A stretch of 64,000 bases of DNA. Source: Aquarana catesbeiana (taxonomy: Eukaryota > Chordata > Amphibia > Anura > Ranidae). The stretch is from NCBI RefSeq assembly GCF_042186555.1, contig NC_133329.1, positions 187,089,206 to 187,153,205 of the forward strand, given 5' to 3'. The translations under genes were made by a program, and so were the position numbers. Below are positions 45,629 to 57,620 of this stretch, in pieces. How positions within the stretch are numbered: position 1 is the stretch's first letter; each line of letters begins with the position of its first letter. Under the pieces are notes generated by a model that was not told where the DNA came from, made no database searches, and was given only the letters and a program-made list of their open reading frames with translations.

Positions 45629-46353
45629 TTCGTTTGTATTCAGCCCCCCTGAGTCAATACTTTGAAGAACCACCTTTTTGCTGCAATTACAGCTGCAAGC
45701 CTTTTGGGGATGTCTCTACCAGCTTTGCACATTGTCTGTGAACAGCAATTTTCAAGTCTTGCTACAGATTCTCAATTTATATGATATAGGCCTGGGCTTT
45801 GACTGGGTCATTCTAATGCCGCGTACACACGGGCGGACTTTGACGGACTAGGTCTGGCGGACTTTGACGGACTTTCTGACGGACTTTCTGAATGAACGGA
45901 CTTGCCTTCACAAGATCAACCAAAGTCTGACGGATTTGTATGTGATGACTTACGACCGGACTAAAACAAGGAAGTTCATAGCCAGTAGCCAATAGCTGCT
46001 CTAGCGTCGGTTTTTGTCCATCGGACTAGCATACAGACGAGCTGACTTTTCGACCAGACTCGAGTCCGTCGGAAAGATTTGAAACATGTTTCATTTCACA
46101 GTCCGTCGAACTTTTGGGAAAAAAAGTCAGCTGGATCCCACACACGATCGAAATATCCACCGGACTCCGGTCCCGCCGGACCAAGTCTGCCGTAAAGTCC
46201 GCTCATGTGTACGCGGCATAACACATGAATATACTTTGATCTAAACCATTCCATTGTAGCTCTGACTGTATGTTTAGGATCTTGCCCTGCTGGAAAGTGA
46301 ACCACTGCCCCAGTCTCAAGTCTTTTGCAGACTCCAACAGGTTTTCTTCTTAT
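45629..46353 (-). mobile_element. Tc1 remnant interrupted by a Harbinger MITE
   Basis: Fragments such as TGCAATTACAGCTGCAAGCC, GAACAGCAATTTTCAAGTC and CAGTCTCAAGTCTTTTGCAG belong, from memory, to a common vertebrate Tc1 family (transposase on the minus strand). The MITE at 45817-46218 interrupts it, and removing that MITE restores CATTCTAACACATGAATA. Confidence 0.7.
45817..46218. mobile_element. 402-bp Harbinger MITE
   Basis: Ends TGCCGCGTACACACGGGCGG / GTGTACGCGGCA with TAA on both sides (45814-45816, 46219-46221). Arms repeat GACGGACTTT. Same family as the element at 5472-6682 but without the GC-rich core. Confidence 0.85.
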
Positions 46354-46356
46354 GCC

Positions 46357-46535
46357 GCGTACACACGACCAGACTTTATGGCATACTTTGCCCGGCGGAC
46401 TTTGACGGACTTTACGACGGACTTTCCGAATGAACGGACTTGCCTACACACGATTAACCAAAGTCCGCCGGATTCGTACGTGATGACGTACGACCGATGA
46501 CGTATGACCGGACTAAAACAAGGAAGTTCATAGTG
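46357..46535. mobile_element. Truncated Harbinger MITE
   Basis: Starts TGCCGCGTACACACGACCAG after TTA in Tc1 sequence and resembles the left half of the preceding MITE; no right end is found before unrelated sequence near 46536. Confidence 0.65.
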
Positions 46536-47659
46536 TCACGGAACTTCCTACACTCCACTTGATATACCACTTCCTCCCAGTCTGGACTCAGATATCAGAT
46601 ATTCCAACCGCTCCCAAGCATAAAACAAGACGAGACTTGATTAGTTGCTAACTAGGGATGAGCCGAACACCCCCCGGTTCGCTTCGCACCAAAACCTGCG
46701 AACGGACCGAAAATTCGCACGAACGTTAGAACCCCATTGACGTCTATGGGACTCGAACGTTCGAAATCAAAAGTGCTTATTTTAAAGGCTAATTTGCATG
46801 GTATTGTCCTAAAAAGGGATTGGGGACCCAGGTCCTACCCCAGGGGACATGTATCAATGCATGTTTTTTCGGGAGCAGTGATTTTAATGATGCTTAAAGT
46901 AAAAAAAAAAAAAAAGTGAAATATTCCTTTAAATATCATACCTGGGGTGTGTCTATAGTATGCCTGTAAAGTGGCGCGTGTTTCCCGTGTTTAGAACAGT
47001 CCCTGCACAAAATGTCATTTTTAAAGGAAAAAATCTCATTTAAAACTGCTTGCTGGTTTAATGTAATGTCGGGTCCTGGCAATATGGATGAAAATCAGTG
47101 AGACAAATGGCATGGGTACCCCCCAGACCATTACCAGGCCCTTTGGATCTTGTATGGATATTAAGGGGAACCCTGCACCCAAATTAAAATAAGGAAAGGT
47201 GTGGGGCCACCAGGCCCTATATACTCTGAACAGCAGTATACAGGCGGTGCAAACAAGACAGGGACTGTAGGTTTGTTGTTAAGTAGAATCTGCTTGTAAT
47301 TTTTAACGGGTACATTTTTAACGTGTTTAGCTCCAGCCAAAAAATCTTTTTTAAGCTTTTTGGAAAACATAGGGAAGGGTTATCACCCCTGTGACATTTG
47401 TTTTGCTGTCTTTCCTCCTCTTCAGAAGATTTCACCTCACTTTTTGTCCCAATGACAAATGTTTTTTGAAAATTTAGGGTTTTTTGTGGAACAAGGATTG
47501 GAAAGCATCAGTGGAAAGGAGAAATGTTTTTCCCATATAAACTCTTACAGGAGAGAATTTCCCTTCCTAGGGGTAGATTTCATCTCACTTCCTGTTGTCT
47601 CCTTCGGTTTGCAAGTAGGAGTCGTTTGTAAGTTAGATGTTTGAAAGTAGGGGCCTGCC

Positions 47660-47835
47660 CTATATACTCAGCAGAAATTTGGGCCTTAGGTGTTGTTGTG
47701 GCCACAACACTGTAAGCCCTCACAGGGCCCTGCTGTGAAATATTAGATCAAGAATTGTAATTACATGCCCCTGTTGAACAAGGGCAGAAAAATTGGGCCT
47801 TTGGTGGTGGTGGTGCTGGTGCCACAACACTGTAA
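47660..47835. repeat. hAT tandem repeat unit left of Harbinger C
   Basis: Contains GCCCTGCTGTGAAATATTAG and CCACAACACTGTAA, the same unit as the array at 60285-60700. Confidence 0.8.
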
Positions 47836-48315
47836 TAGGGCGTACACACGGTCGGACTTTGTTCGGACATTCCGACAACAAAATCCTAGGATTTTTTCCG
47901 ACGGATGTTGGCTCAAACTTGTTTTGCCTACACACGGTCGCACAAAGTTGTCGGAATTTCCGATCGACAACCACGCGGTCACGTACACCACGTACGACAA
48001 GACTAGAAAAGGCCGGTTCAGAACCAAGTGCGGCACCCTTTGGGCTCCTTTTGCTAATCTCGTGTTAGTAAAAGTTTGGTGAGAGACGATTCGTGCATTT
48101 TCAGACTCGTGGCTTTCAGATCATTTTCTGCCGTTCAGTTTGTGCTTGTGGGTTTCTTTCTGCTCTTCGGTGCGTGCAAGCAAGTTCCGCGTGACTTTAG
48201 GTAGTCATTGTATTCTTGTTCATTCGTTACTGTTTTTCAGGTCACTCTTCACAGGCCTTGCTGTTCTTCAGTGCGTTCTGTTACTTCGTTCTGAGCAGCC
48301 GACCGTTTTCTAGCC

Positions 48316-50487
48316 ATGTTTCGTATGCGTACTCCTCGTAGGGTTCGTGCTGTGCGGGGGCTTGGTGTTGGGGTCCTGACCTTGACACAAGTCCAGTCCA
48401 TGAACAGGGTGGGGAGGAGTTCATGGACCAAGAATTGGTTGCTTCAGCGTGACCAGTTCTGTCATATGCCTTTGCTTCGTGAGATCCGTGAGAATAATCC
48501 TGATGATTTCAGGAACTTTCTCAGGATGACGGACCCCGTGTTTCACCGTCTGTTGGCTTCGCTGACCCCCTATATCAGCAGGCAGGATACCTGCATGAGG
48601 CAAGCCATCACTGCGGAGCAGAGGTTGGTCGCTACCTTGCGGTATTTGGCCACAGGGAGAAGCCTGCAGGACCTCAAGTTCTCAACAGGCATCTCCCCCC
48701 AGGCTCTGGGGATCATTATCCCAGAGACCTGTTCTGCCATCATCCAGGTCCTGCAGAAGGAGTATATGAAGGTAAGATTTTTATCCTTTTATCTCACATT
48801 TTATTGTATTTAATGTTTGATAATATATTGTATTTCTTTCCTCATTCCCTAATTACCATGATTGTAATAGGCTGTGAATGTCCCCTTTGTCCTCATGCAT
48901 GCTGGATTGTTATGTAATTATTATTTTAGGTCCTTCATACATATTTGCCCTTCAATAACCTCTCCAGCATGGTGTCTCCTGCCCTATATTCACCTCATGT
49001 AGTCACTTAACAATGTATTTTAACTATAGTAGTGCTTTACCCCAAACACCCCCTAAAATGTTTTGAAATGTTATTTTTTATTTAAATTCAGGCAGAGTGC
49101 CAGAGGGGTTTTTTTGTGGTGTCCCCAAATTTTTTGTAACCCTCCCTCCCCCAACTGCTAAGTCAGCTGATCCCAATTCTCTATCCTCAATCATCTATCT
49201 GCTGACTTTGCCAAACCCATACACACTATACCCATCTCTTTACTGGTCAGATTTATGGATGAATTCCCCAAAGCATGTAGTGCAAGGGCCTGCCTGTATA
49301 CTTTCCAATGGTACTGTTTAAAGTTTTTGTATCCTATTATTATCTTGATAGGTAATAGCAGAATGTTCAAATGTGCTCAAATGTGTACAGTGTGTATTTA
49401 TATCTTTGTATTATGACACTTCTTACCTGTCCAGTGGTCTGCCAATAGTGTAACTAAGGAGGGTCTGTTCCAAGTAATACCCTGTATTTAGGCATTCATC
49501 TCTCAATGAAGTGAAGAGGGTTACCTGTCCAAGAGTTCCCCCCCCTATAATGTTAGAAATGGCCCATGAGGGGGGGAGGGGGAATATGATAGGTGTACCT
49601 TATACTTTGTTGTTGTTAAATTCCCCTTAATAAATGCTATCTGGAGGTTGCCCCATAATGTTTGTGTCTAATCTGCTTGCCATGTTTCTGTGAAAAAATA
49701 GTAATGTTTATTGTTTTTTCCTCAACAGTTTCCTTCAACGCCACAGGAATGGCAGACTGTGGCCTCCCACTTTGCCCAGCGGTGGGACTTTCCTAACTGC
49801 GGAGGGGCAATTGATGGGAAACACGTCCACATCGTCCCACCACCCAACTCGGGGTCGTACTATTATAATTACAAGGGGTTTAATAGTATAGTGATGTTGA
49901 CGGTGGTGTCGGCTAATTACGAGTTCTTGTATGTGGACGTGGGGAAGAATGGCCGGATGTCCGATGGTGGAGTCATCGCCCAGACGGAGTTCTACAGGCG
50001 TCTCCAGAATGGCAGCTTGGACTTGCCACCTCCAGAGGACAATGTTGAAGGTCTCCCATTTGTGTTCGTTGCTGATGAAGCATTTGCGCTGGGGGACCAC
50101 CTGATGCGGCCATTCCCGATGAGGACCCTCACCCCGGAACAGAGGGTTTTTAATTACTGGCTGGCCAGAGCCCGAAGAGTGGTGGAGAACACAGTTGGAA
50201 TCCTGGCCAGCCAGTTCCGATTATTTCTGACACCCATCCATATGGCGGAGTATAAACTGAACCATATAATACTTGCCTGCTGTGTTCTCCATAATTTTTT
50301 AAGAAAACATTCAGCCAACTATGCTGGCTCAGTTGGGCCTGAGGCCGGAATCCCAAATCCATCAACACTGACGGCGCTTGAAAGTGGCCGTCCTGGCTTG
50401 CCCTCCCTGAGTGCCCGTGATGTCCGGTTACGCTACCTGGAGTTCTTTGCGGGTAGGGGGGCTATCAATATGCCAGACAATCTGTGA
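48316..50487 (+). CDS. PIF/Harbinger DDE transposase of copy C (open, 2 exons)
   Basis: Exons 48316-48771 and 49729-50487 join in phase 0 to 404 aa, the same length as copy A. The helix-turn-helix FSTGISPQALGIII, the first catalytic Asp in AIDGKHVHIVPPP, YVDVGKNGRMSDGG and the Glu in RRVVENTVGILAS are all present. Unlike the other copies it has Trp for Arg in NYWLARAR, Val for Phe after the catalytic Glu, and Gln for Arg in SQFRLF. These changes sit in conserved spots, so activity may be reduced despite the open frame. The intron (48772-49728) matches that of copy A. Confidence 0.88.
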
Positions 50488-50621
50488 AACCTTTTTCAAA
50501 TAAAAAACAACCAAAAGAAATTCTTTGTGGACATTTGTTTGTTTTAGCTAACCCTGACAGAAATGTGTTGAGTGCAGAAAATGTCGTGATTGGGTAACCT
50601 TATAACAAACAGTGTTGGCTG

Positions 50622-50732
50622 GTACTTCCTAAATGCAAAAACACATTTCACTACAAGTGCACTTGCAACTGCACTGAACCTGCACTTGTAGTGCAAAGTG
50701 TATTTGCCCTTAGGAAATAACCCCCATTTTTT
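50622..50732. mobile_element. MITE fossil inside Harbinger copy C
   Basis: Shortened copy of the 5169-5425 element at the family-shared position. Confidence 0.6.
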
Positions 50733-51072
50733 GCATAAAACAGCAATTACATCACCCCAAAAGTGTTGTAGTGTTGAGACAATAATCCACATATTCTTGA
50801 GTAAGGCACTTTTTTATACCTGCACAATCACATGTGCATTTACGAAAGGTTTTTAAAACAAACCAACATGTTTGTTGTATAACAATTTTTGCAGTAGCAT
50901 TATCAAAAATCGAAATATCCATTTCAGATAAAACAGGCCTGTGTAAAACCAACAAGAAAGCCAAAAAACTTGAACTTACAAAGTTCACATTAGGTAAAAC
51001 CTGAAGGCTATATCAGACATCAGTATTTAGGAACTGGGTTTGATATAGCGTTCAGATGGGGGGAAATCACCC

Positions 51073-51290
51073 AAAGCCAAATTTGGAAGATGCACACCAA
51101 TTTACGAATGTCAACATGTGCTATCTGCCATCAGGGGGGATCAAGGGACGTGTTTTGGGGGAGCAAGCCCTTCCTCAACGCGACTTTATAATTGAGGAAG
51201 GGGTTGCACCCCCAAAACGCGTCCATTGATCTCCCGTGATGGCAGATAGCACATGTTGGCACACTGTGTGCATCCTCCAAATTTGGCTTT
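51073..51290. repeat. Large palindrome, copy C
   Basis: Arms from AAAGCCAAATTTGG to CCAAATTTGGCTTT with TGAGGAAGGGG pairs at the centre; same place as in the other copies. Confidence 0.8.
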
Positions 51291-51352
51291 TCTAAACATT
51301 GAAAAAATTTTTGGAAGATTGGACCACAATAAAACAGGTGATTTTGTGGGGT

Positions 51353-52674
51353 TTAAATTCGCCCCAAAACATCAATGATGTTATTATTTTTTTTAATAAC
51401 ATCATTGATTTTTTGCTGGATGTTTTGCAGTTCGGCATTACACCCCATGATCTCCCCAATCAGGATCTGGGCACTTTCAGAAGTAAAGCGTTCTCTATCC
51501 CTCACATCACGATTACCTAAAAAGAGATAAAGAACAAAAAAAAAGGTCTCAAAAATCTGCCACCATCCATCTCTTTTACCTGAGCCTGTGGTCGCAGACA
51601 CTCACCTGTTGTGGTGTTAATCTCCACCACATCTTCTTCTTCCTCCTGCTCAGCTTCTTGTGTTTGCGGTATTTCCCCTTCTTCCAGAGGTGGGGGGTCT
51701 CTGTTCTCCTGGGATGAGGGGTGTCCTCCGAGTCTTTTCTCCCCTATGTAAAACAAAAATGGTATAATTAGCACACAGATATTTGATGGCAGAACTAGAA
51801 ATAGGAAACATTGCTTGGAAGTGGGGTACAATTGTCTATTTTAGCCGAGTTCCAAGATGTATATTTTTTAGTGTCCTTTGTCAAGCTGCAATACTTTACC
51901 TGTTTGGTACAAGCTTCACAGATGTAGCCCCCCCTATAGTATACACTGGAGCACCTGTGTGCCCCCCCTAATAAAAATGGTGTTCTTGTGTCCCACACTA
52001 GTGCTCCAGTGTCCAGATGTGAAAACAGCTGCTCAGTGTCCTCTCCTTACACACAATCTAGTTGGCATTTCCTTCTAGTAACAAACCCATCTACACAAAC
52101 AAATATTTGGCATCCAAGTAGGCCCCAAAAAATGTGTGAAAATGCATATGGCCTAAACAATGGTGTTCTAGAGGCCGAAAGAAAAATGTTTGATACGAAC
52201 GAATAATGGGCCCATGAACATTAAAGTTGCCCTTTTAAACGTTACAATTAATAAAAGCATATGGAGCAGAACGAACGGAATAAAGACAGAAAGAATAGGA
52301 ACACAGCACAACTACTTACTTTTTTGCAGCACTCTCCGGATCTTTCGGTACTGCTCTGGCTCTCTCAACTTCAGGTCCGACCACCGCTTCCTGAGCTGAT
52401 CTTTAGATCTTCATACCCCAAAATTCCTCTCAAGACTCCTGACCACTTTCGCCATGATCTTGGCCTTTCGGATGTTGGGGTGGGGGTAAGGCCCATATTT
52501 TCCGTCATAGTCGGACTTCCTCATGATGTCGACCATCTCCAACATCTCCCCAAACGACATATTTGTGGCCTTAAAACGTCTCCTTCTGGATCGGGACGTG
52601 CCTGGATCCGGCCTTTCCTCCTCCTCCTCCTCGTTGCTAGAATTAGCATGCACCTGCTGTAACTCCGCCATCAT
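51353..52674 (-). pseudogene. Myb/SANT-like gene of Harbinger copy C, one nonsense codon
   Basis: Exons 52674-52320, 51743-51606 and 51516-51353 keep splice signals and phase. In exon 1 a TGA at 52411-52413 replaces the CGA (Arg) of the other copies in the FGVRRSKDQ segment, a CpG-type C-to-T change that cuts the DNA-binding domain. Otherwise the 218-codon frame is complete. Confidence 0.88.
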
Positions 52675-52945
52675 GCTCTTCACCCACTGCGCCGAACGAA
52701 AAGGGGCGGGGAATAGACTAGAAAGAACATCAGGGGCGGGCATGCACAGTGTGTATAAAGCGTAACACGCGTGCGTATTACGTACGATCTGTGAGCGCAG
52801 GAAGGAGCATTGGACGCGCCGATCGTAAGAACGAAGGTAAGAGACAAACTTGTGCCTATACTGCTTCTAGATTGAGACCTATATTGTAACAAGATTAGGA
52901 GAGTTTTGTCTGACATTAGGCTTTGTCTTGTGTTGTGTCTTGCAG
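52675..52945. promoter_or_regulatory. Shared divergent promoter, copy C (altered)
   Basis: Retains TATAAAGCG and CGTGCGTATTACGTACG, but the palindrome of the other copies has become GCATGCACAG with several bases lost before it. Confidence 0.5.
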
Positions 52946-52950
52946 TGAAC

Positions 52951-53982
52951 ATGGATATCTTAATGAAAGACAATGACTTCATGTCAGTATTCGTAGAGAT
53001 GCTAAGTGAGCTGCCCTGTCTGTGGGAGATTACCCACCCCCATTTCAAGAACCAAGCAAAGAGGAAGCACTGGAGCAATTGTGTGAAATTGTGAAGCAGG
53101 TGATGCTCACGGCAGACATCACTTATTTAAAGATTTTCATTGGTGGCCTGAGGAGCACATATCTGAGGGAGCGCAAGAAAGTCCTGGATTCACAGAGATC
53201 CGGAGCAGCAGATGACATCTATGTCCCCAGGATGTTGTACTACGACAGGCTGCACTTTCTGGCAGGCCAGACTGAACCCAGGCCATCCCTCTCCAGTCTT
53301 CCTTCCACGCTTCCTTCCCCCCCAGCTGAGGCTTCTGACGCCCAACCTGGGCCTTCCAGGCCACATGTGGAGGAGCCCAGATTGAGCCAGGTATAGCATT
53401 CCTCTAAATATTTCTGCTTGTCCAATCAATGATGTTAACTAGATGTTAGTTGGGAGTACTAATTTAGGATTGTGATTGATGATGCAAAACATTACAACTA
53501 TGTCCCTTTTTCATACACAGGGAAGTCTCAGCCAGGAGGTGGCCGGGCCGAGCCGGCTGGCTGATATCAAGGTCCCTCCACCCCCCCTGAAAAGAGAAAG
53601 TGGCAGTAGGAGGAGTACCCTAGAGGAGGCTGCTATAGCATTCTTTTGGAGGGCTACAGAGGTCCTGGGAGCACCCCACACCATGGAGGAGAACATTGCT
53701 GCCTTCATAGCCTATAAAATGCAGAGGATGGAGGAGGGCCAAAAAGTCTTGTGTGAGGCCCTCATATCGGAGGCTCTGGAGAAAGGTATGAGGGGCCAAA
53801 TTACACCTCACACACATCTTGGGGATGGTCCTCCTCCTCCTCCCTCTCCTCCAGGTCCTCCCAGTCCTCCTCCAGGTCCCCCCAGTCCTCCTCCTCCTCC
53901 AGGTCCTACTCCTCCTCCTGCCACATCTCCAACTGCACAGCCACAGCCCGGAAGGAAGCGTGGAAGGAAGACCAGGCAGTGA
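52951..53982 (+). pseudogene. MADF-domain gene of Harbinger copy C, frameshifted
   Basis: Exon 1 is 52951-53390 and exon 2 is 53521-53982. A 4-bp loss near 53065 (GAGGAAGCACTGG against GAGGAAGGCAGCACTGG in copy B) shifts the frame within the MADF domain; the rest (LRSTYLRERKKVLDSQ onward) is open in the new frame. Exon 2 is fully open, with MEENIAAFIAYKMQRMEEGQ, a shorter proline-rich run than in B, and the basic tail. Confidence 0.85.
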
Positions 53983-54225
53983 TTGCCCTGGGTTCAGTCT
54001 GGTCGGCCAAAAGATGCAGCCTCTTGTGGTACCACAGCCTGGGGACACAGATGTCATCTGCTGCTATCCGGATCTCTGCGAATCCCGGACCAGACTGCCC
54101 TCCCTTAGATATGGACTCCTCAGGCCACCAATTTTGATGTTGAAGAATTGATGTCTGCCGTGAGGGTCCCAGGCTTCACTAATTTCTGCTGTTGATCCAG
54201 TGTTGCCTTCCTCTTTGTTTGGTTC
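53945..54225 (-). pseudogene. Inverted partial duplicate of the MADF exon (copy C)
   Basis: Minus-strand relic with NIKIGGLRSPYLRE and SQRSG, overlapping the MADF stop region as in copies A and B. AATAAA for the MADF gene follows near 54236. Confidence 0.85.
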
Positions 54226-54849
54226 TGATCCCTTAATAAAGGATTTTTGTTTTGAATTATACTCTCCTATGTGTTTTACTTCAAAAAGGACAGTTGGTTT
54301 GTGAGGATTCAGGTACATTTCAAATATACAATGTGAAATGAACAAGGGACACCAACAACAAACAATCTCCTTGAGATTAAATAATACAAGATATCAATGG
54401 TGTTGGGGTAACTTGACACACAAAACACAGACAAAAATATTCGGGAGTAAAAATAAAAATAACATTGAACAAAGATCAGCCTTGGCAAAAATCCAAACAT
54501 TAACCACCTGACATCCGGCCGTAGCCGAATGACGGCTTCAGCGCGGATGTCAATTCCCGGGAGGCCGTCATATGACAGCCTCCCCTTTCCTCGCTCCCCG
54601 TGCGCGCTCACGAGCGCGCAACGGGGAAATTCTGTGTTGGCCGTGTCCCTTGGACACAGCCAATCACAGATCGCTGTAAACGGCCAATCACAGCGGCCGT
54701 TTACAGCGCGATCGCTGCCTCCAATGAGAGATGATCTAACATGTAAACAATTGAGATTATCTCTCATTGCCAGCTCTCTCTCCTCACACAGAGACAGCGT
54801 GTGAGGAGAGAGAGATCTGTCAGCCTTCTGTGAGTTTGTGATTAACATT

Positions 54850-55545
54850 TACTGTGCCTACAGTGCCCACAGTGCCCATCAATACAGTGCCCATCAATAC
54901 AGTGCCCCATCAATACAGTGCCCCATCAATACAGTGCAGCATCAGTACAGTGCCAATCGGTGCCCACCTGTGCCAATCGTTGTCCACCTGTCTGCCCAGC
55001 GGTGATTAGTGTCCAGCTGCACATCTGCACAATCAGTGACCACCTGTGTCACCTCATCAGTGCCCACCTCTGCCACCTCATCAGTGCCCACCTGTGCCAC
55101 CTCATCAGTGCCCATCTGTGCCACCTCATCAGTGCCCACCTGTGCCAATCAGTGCACATCTGTGCTGCCTCAGTGCACATCTGTGCCGCCTCATCAGTGC
55201 CCATCTGTGCCGCTCCATCTGTGCCGCCCCATCTGTGCCGCTCCATCTGTGCCGCTCCATCTGTGCCGCCCCATCAGTGCCCAGCTGTGCCACCTCATAA
55301 GTGCACATCTGTGCAATCTCAGTGCACATCTGTTCCACCTCATCAGTGCCCACCTGTGCCGCCTCATCAGTGCCCACCTGTGCCGCCTCATTAGTGCACA
55401 TCTGCACATCTGTTCCACCTCATTAGTGCACATCTGTTCCACCTCATCAGTGCACATCTGTTCCACCTCATCAGTGCCCCTCTGTGCCACCTCAGTGCCC
55501 ATCTGTGCTCATCAGTGCCGCCTCATCAGTGCAGGCTTAGCAACC
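54850..55545 (+). repeat. Minisatellite upstream of the piggyBac transposase
   Basis: Begins with short CAGTGCCCATCAATA units, then degenerate 24-bp-like units such as CACCTCATCAGTGCCCACCT and CCATCTGTGCCGC. As the main unit is a multiple of 3, several frames stay open, and the frame from 55009 continues into the transposase. Confidence 0.85.
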
Positions 55546-57192
55546 ATGGCCAAAAGAAGCTTTTCCGCCGAGGAGGCGTACCAAATACTGTCCCAGGCCG
55601 ACGAGAGCAACGGGGAGCTCTCTTTTTCAGATTCCCTTTCCGATTCCGAGTCGGGCATAAACTATGAGCCAGTCCTCAGTAGTGAAACACTGAGTGACTC
55701 AGAGGAGGAAGAGATTCGGCCCGCCAAACGAAGGCGTTCTGGTGGGGAGGCAGTAGCATCTACCAGCACGGCAGTCCCGTCCACCAGCACGGCAGTCCCG
55801 TCCACCAGCACGGCAGTCCCGTCCATCAGCACCGCAGTGCCTCGGCAAGAAAGGCCAAGGACCCAAGCCAGCCTTCCCTATGCCCTGCAGAACCCCTTGT
55901 GGCTTCCTCCTAATTCAGGAGAAGCCAACATTCCCCCTTTCACTGCCCAGCCAGGAGTCCAGGTGAACACGGAGAATTTTTCCCCAATAGATTTTTTAAA
56001 TTTATTTTTTACCGAGGACATGCTGTCAAGTATTGTGGCCCAGTGCAACCTTTATGCACATCAATTCATTGCGAATAATCCAACGTCCTACTATGCCCGT
56101 CCCTACGAATGGAGAGACCTAACGGTGGTGGAGTTGAAGGTTATTTTAGGGCTCACATTTAACATGGGACTCACGAAAAAAAACACTTTGCTGTCCTATT
56201 GGTCAACCCACCCCCTCCAACACCTGCCAATATACTCCAAGGTGATGCCCAGAAACAGATACCTCATGATATTGAGGTTTCTTCATTTCAACGACAATAC
56301 CCAGTGCCCTCCCCGAAATGACCCAAACTATAATAGACTTTTCAAAATTCGGCCACTTTTAAATTATTTTTCTGCACTATTCCCCCTGCTGTTTACCCCA
56401 GACAAAAACATATGTGTGGATGAGTCCCTTCTTAAGTTTAGTGGCAGGCTTAAGATGAAGCAATATATTCCCAGTAAAAGGGCACGCTATGGGATGAAGG
56501 TATACAAATTATGTGACCGAGTCACAGGTTACTTGTATGCCTTCAAAGTGTACGAAGGGAAGGACACCCAGCTGCAACCCCCTAATTGCCCAGACTACTT
56601 GGGATCAAGCGGGAAAATTGTTTGGGATCTCACATACCCCCTACTGGAGAAAGGATACCACCTGTATGTAGATAACTTCTACACATCTCTGCCCCTGTTC
56701 CACAACCTGCATCGGATGAAGACGCCTGCATGTGGTACCATCAAAAAGAACCGGAAGGGCTTTCCTCAAAGTCTGGTCAATAAAAAATTGAGAAAAGGAG
56801 AAACGGCGAGTCTACGAAACAACGAGATTTTGGCAGTGAAGTGGAGAGACAAAAGAGATGTATACATGTTGTCTTCAATCCACGATGATACCTTCATGGA
56901 AATCCCCAGAAGAAATGGCCCCATACAGAAACCTAAATGCATCTTTGACTATAATTTGTTTATGGGGGGAGTCGACTTGAATGACCAGATGCTAGAACCG
57001 TACCTTGCCACAAGACGGACATACCATTGGTATAAGAAAGTCGCAATTTATTTTTTTCATTTGGCCATCTACAATTCTTATGTCATTTATCGTAACTCCA
57101 CCCAAAACCCCAAACGCTTCCTTGGCTACCAGGAGGACGTTTTCACTGCCCTTACATTCCCGAACGGCCCCCCCAGAAAATATCCGATCTGA
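55546..57192 (+). CDS. piggyBac transposase, catalytic part open
   Basis: The chosen start is the ATG in AACCATGGCC after the minisatellite, giving 548 aa to the TGA at 57190-57192. The N-terminus is acidic and serine-rich (SFSDSLSDSESG, SDSEEEE) with a basic KRRR and a fourfold seven-residue repeat (STSTAVP). The DDE_Tnp_1_7 core carries Asp 292 in ICVDESLLKFSGR, Asp 376 in YVDNFYTSLPLF and Asp 477 in GGVDLNDQM; the 84- and 101-residue spacings fit the family. It would excise precisely and insert at TTAA. The usual Cys-rich C-terminal domain is missing from this frame because a C-run (57168-57174) carries one extra base relative to the frame that continues into it. Confidence 0.92.
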   Translation: MAKRSFSAEEAYQILSQADESNGELSFSDSLSDSESGINYEPVLSSETLSDSEEEEIRPAKRRRSGGEAVASTSTAVPSTSTAVPSTSTAVPSISTAVPRQERPRTQASLPYALQNPLWLPPNSGEANIPPFTAQPGVQVNTENFSPIDFLNLFFTEDMLSSIVAQCNLYAHQFIANNPTSYYARPYEWRDLTVVELKVILGLTFNMGLTKKNTLLSYWSTHPLQHLPIYSKVMPRNRYLMILRFLHFNDNTQCPPRNDPNYNRLFKIRPLLNYFSALFPLLFTPDKNICVDESLLKFSGRLKMKQYIPSKRARYGMKVYKLCDRVTGYLYAFKVYEGKDTQLQPPNCPDYLGSSGKIVWDLTYPLLEKGYHLYVDNFYTSLPLFHNLHRMKTPACGTIKKNRKGFPQSLVNKKLRKGETASLRNNEILAVKWRDKRDVYMLSSIHDDTFMEIPRRNGPIQKPKCIFDYNLFMGGVDLNDQMLEPYLATRRTYHWYKKVAIYFFHLAIYNSYVIYRNSTQNPKRFLGYQEDVFTALTFPNGPPRKYPI

Positions 57193-57393
57193 TGTTCTAA
57201 GTCGACTCTCCAAACGCCACTTTCCAGATAAGATCCCTCCAAACCAACAGGCCAACGACGGCAAAAAAAATGTAAGGTGTGTACCAGAGCTGGATTCAGA
57301 AGAGACACATCTTATTATTGTGCACAATGTCCTTCTGAACCAGGCCTCTGCGTAGGTGAATGTTTTCGTCGTTACCATACTTCAGTAAATTAG
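57193..57393 (+). pseudogene. Displaced C-terminal Cys-rich domain of the piggyBac transposase
   Basis: In a second frame the linker reads ENIRSDVLSRLSKRHFPDK up to about 57262. After the A-run 57263-57270 a third frame carries a zinc-binding domain with CKVC, RRDTSYYCAQC and GLCVGECFRRYHT, stopping at 57391-57393. Family knowledge: this domain binds the element ends. Two homopolymer length changes separate it from the catalytic part; sequencing error is possible. Confidence 0.85.
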
Positions 57394-57479
57394 TGAAGTA
57401 TGGTAAACGTAAGCCTCCGTTCCTGCAATTTACCCTCACACCCCTTATGCCACTGCCTCCTCTGTAACTGACCCTGGCT

Positions 57480-57620
57480 TGTTATTTGACCACGCTTCTG
57501 CCTAACGATTCTGCACATACCTCTGACTGATCTGGAACTGACCCTGGACTGTTATTCGACCATGCTTCTGCCCAACGATTCTGTACATACCTCTGCCTGA
57601 TCTGGAACTGACCTTGGACT
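57480..57620 (+). repeat. Two-copy 70-bp tandem repeat
   Basis: Units start GTTATTTGACCACGCTTCTG and GTTATTCGACCATGCTTCTG, followed by related TGCCTGCTGCCTGGAC motifs to about 58070. Confidence 0.8.

Noticed and set aside
54942..55502. Minus-strand repeat proteins over the minisatellite
   Set aside because: The unit is a multiple of three, so all frames stay open; no start context or domain.
54850..55545. CRISPR-like array
   Set aside because: Units are contiguous and degenerate with no unique spacers; this is a eukaryotic minisatellite.
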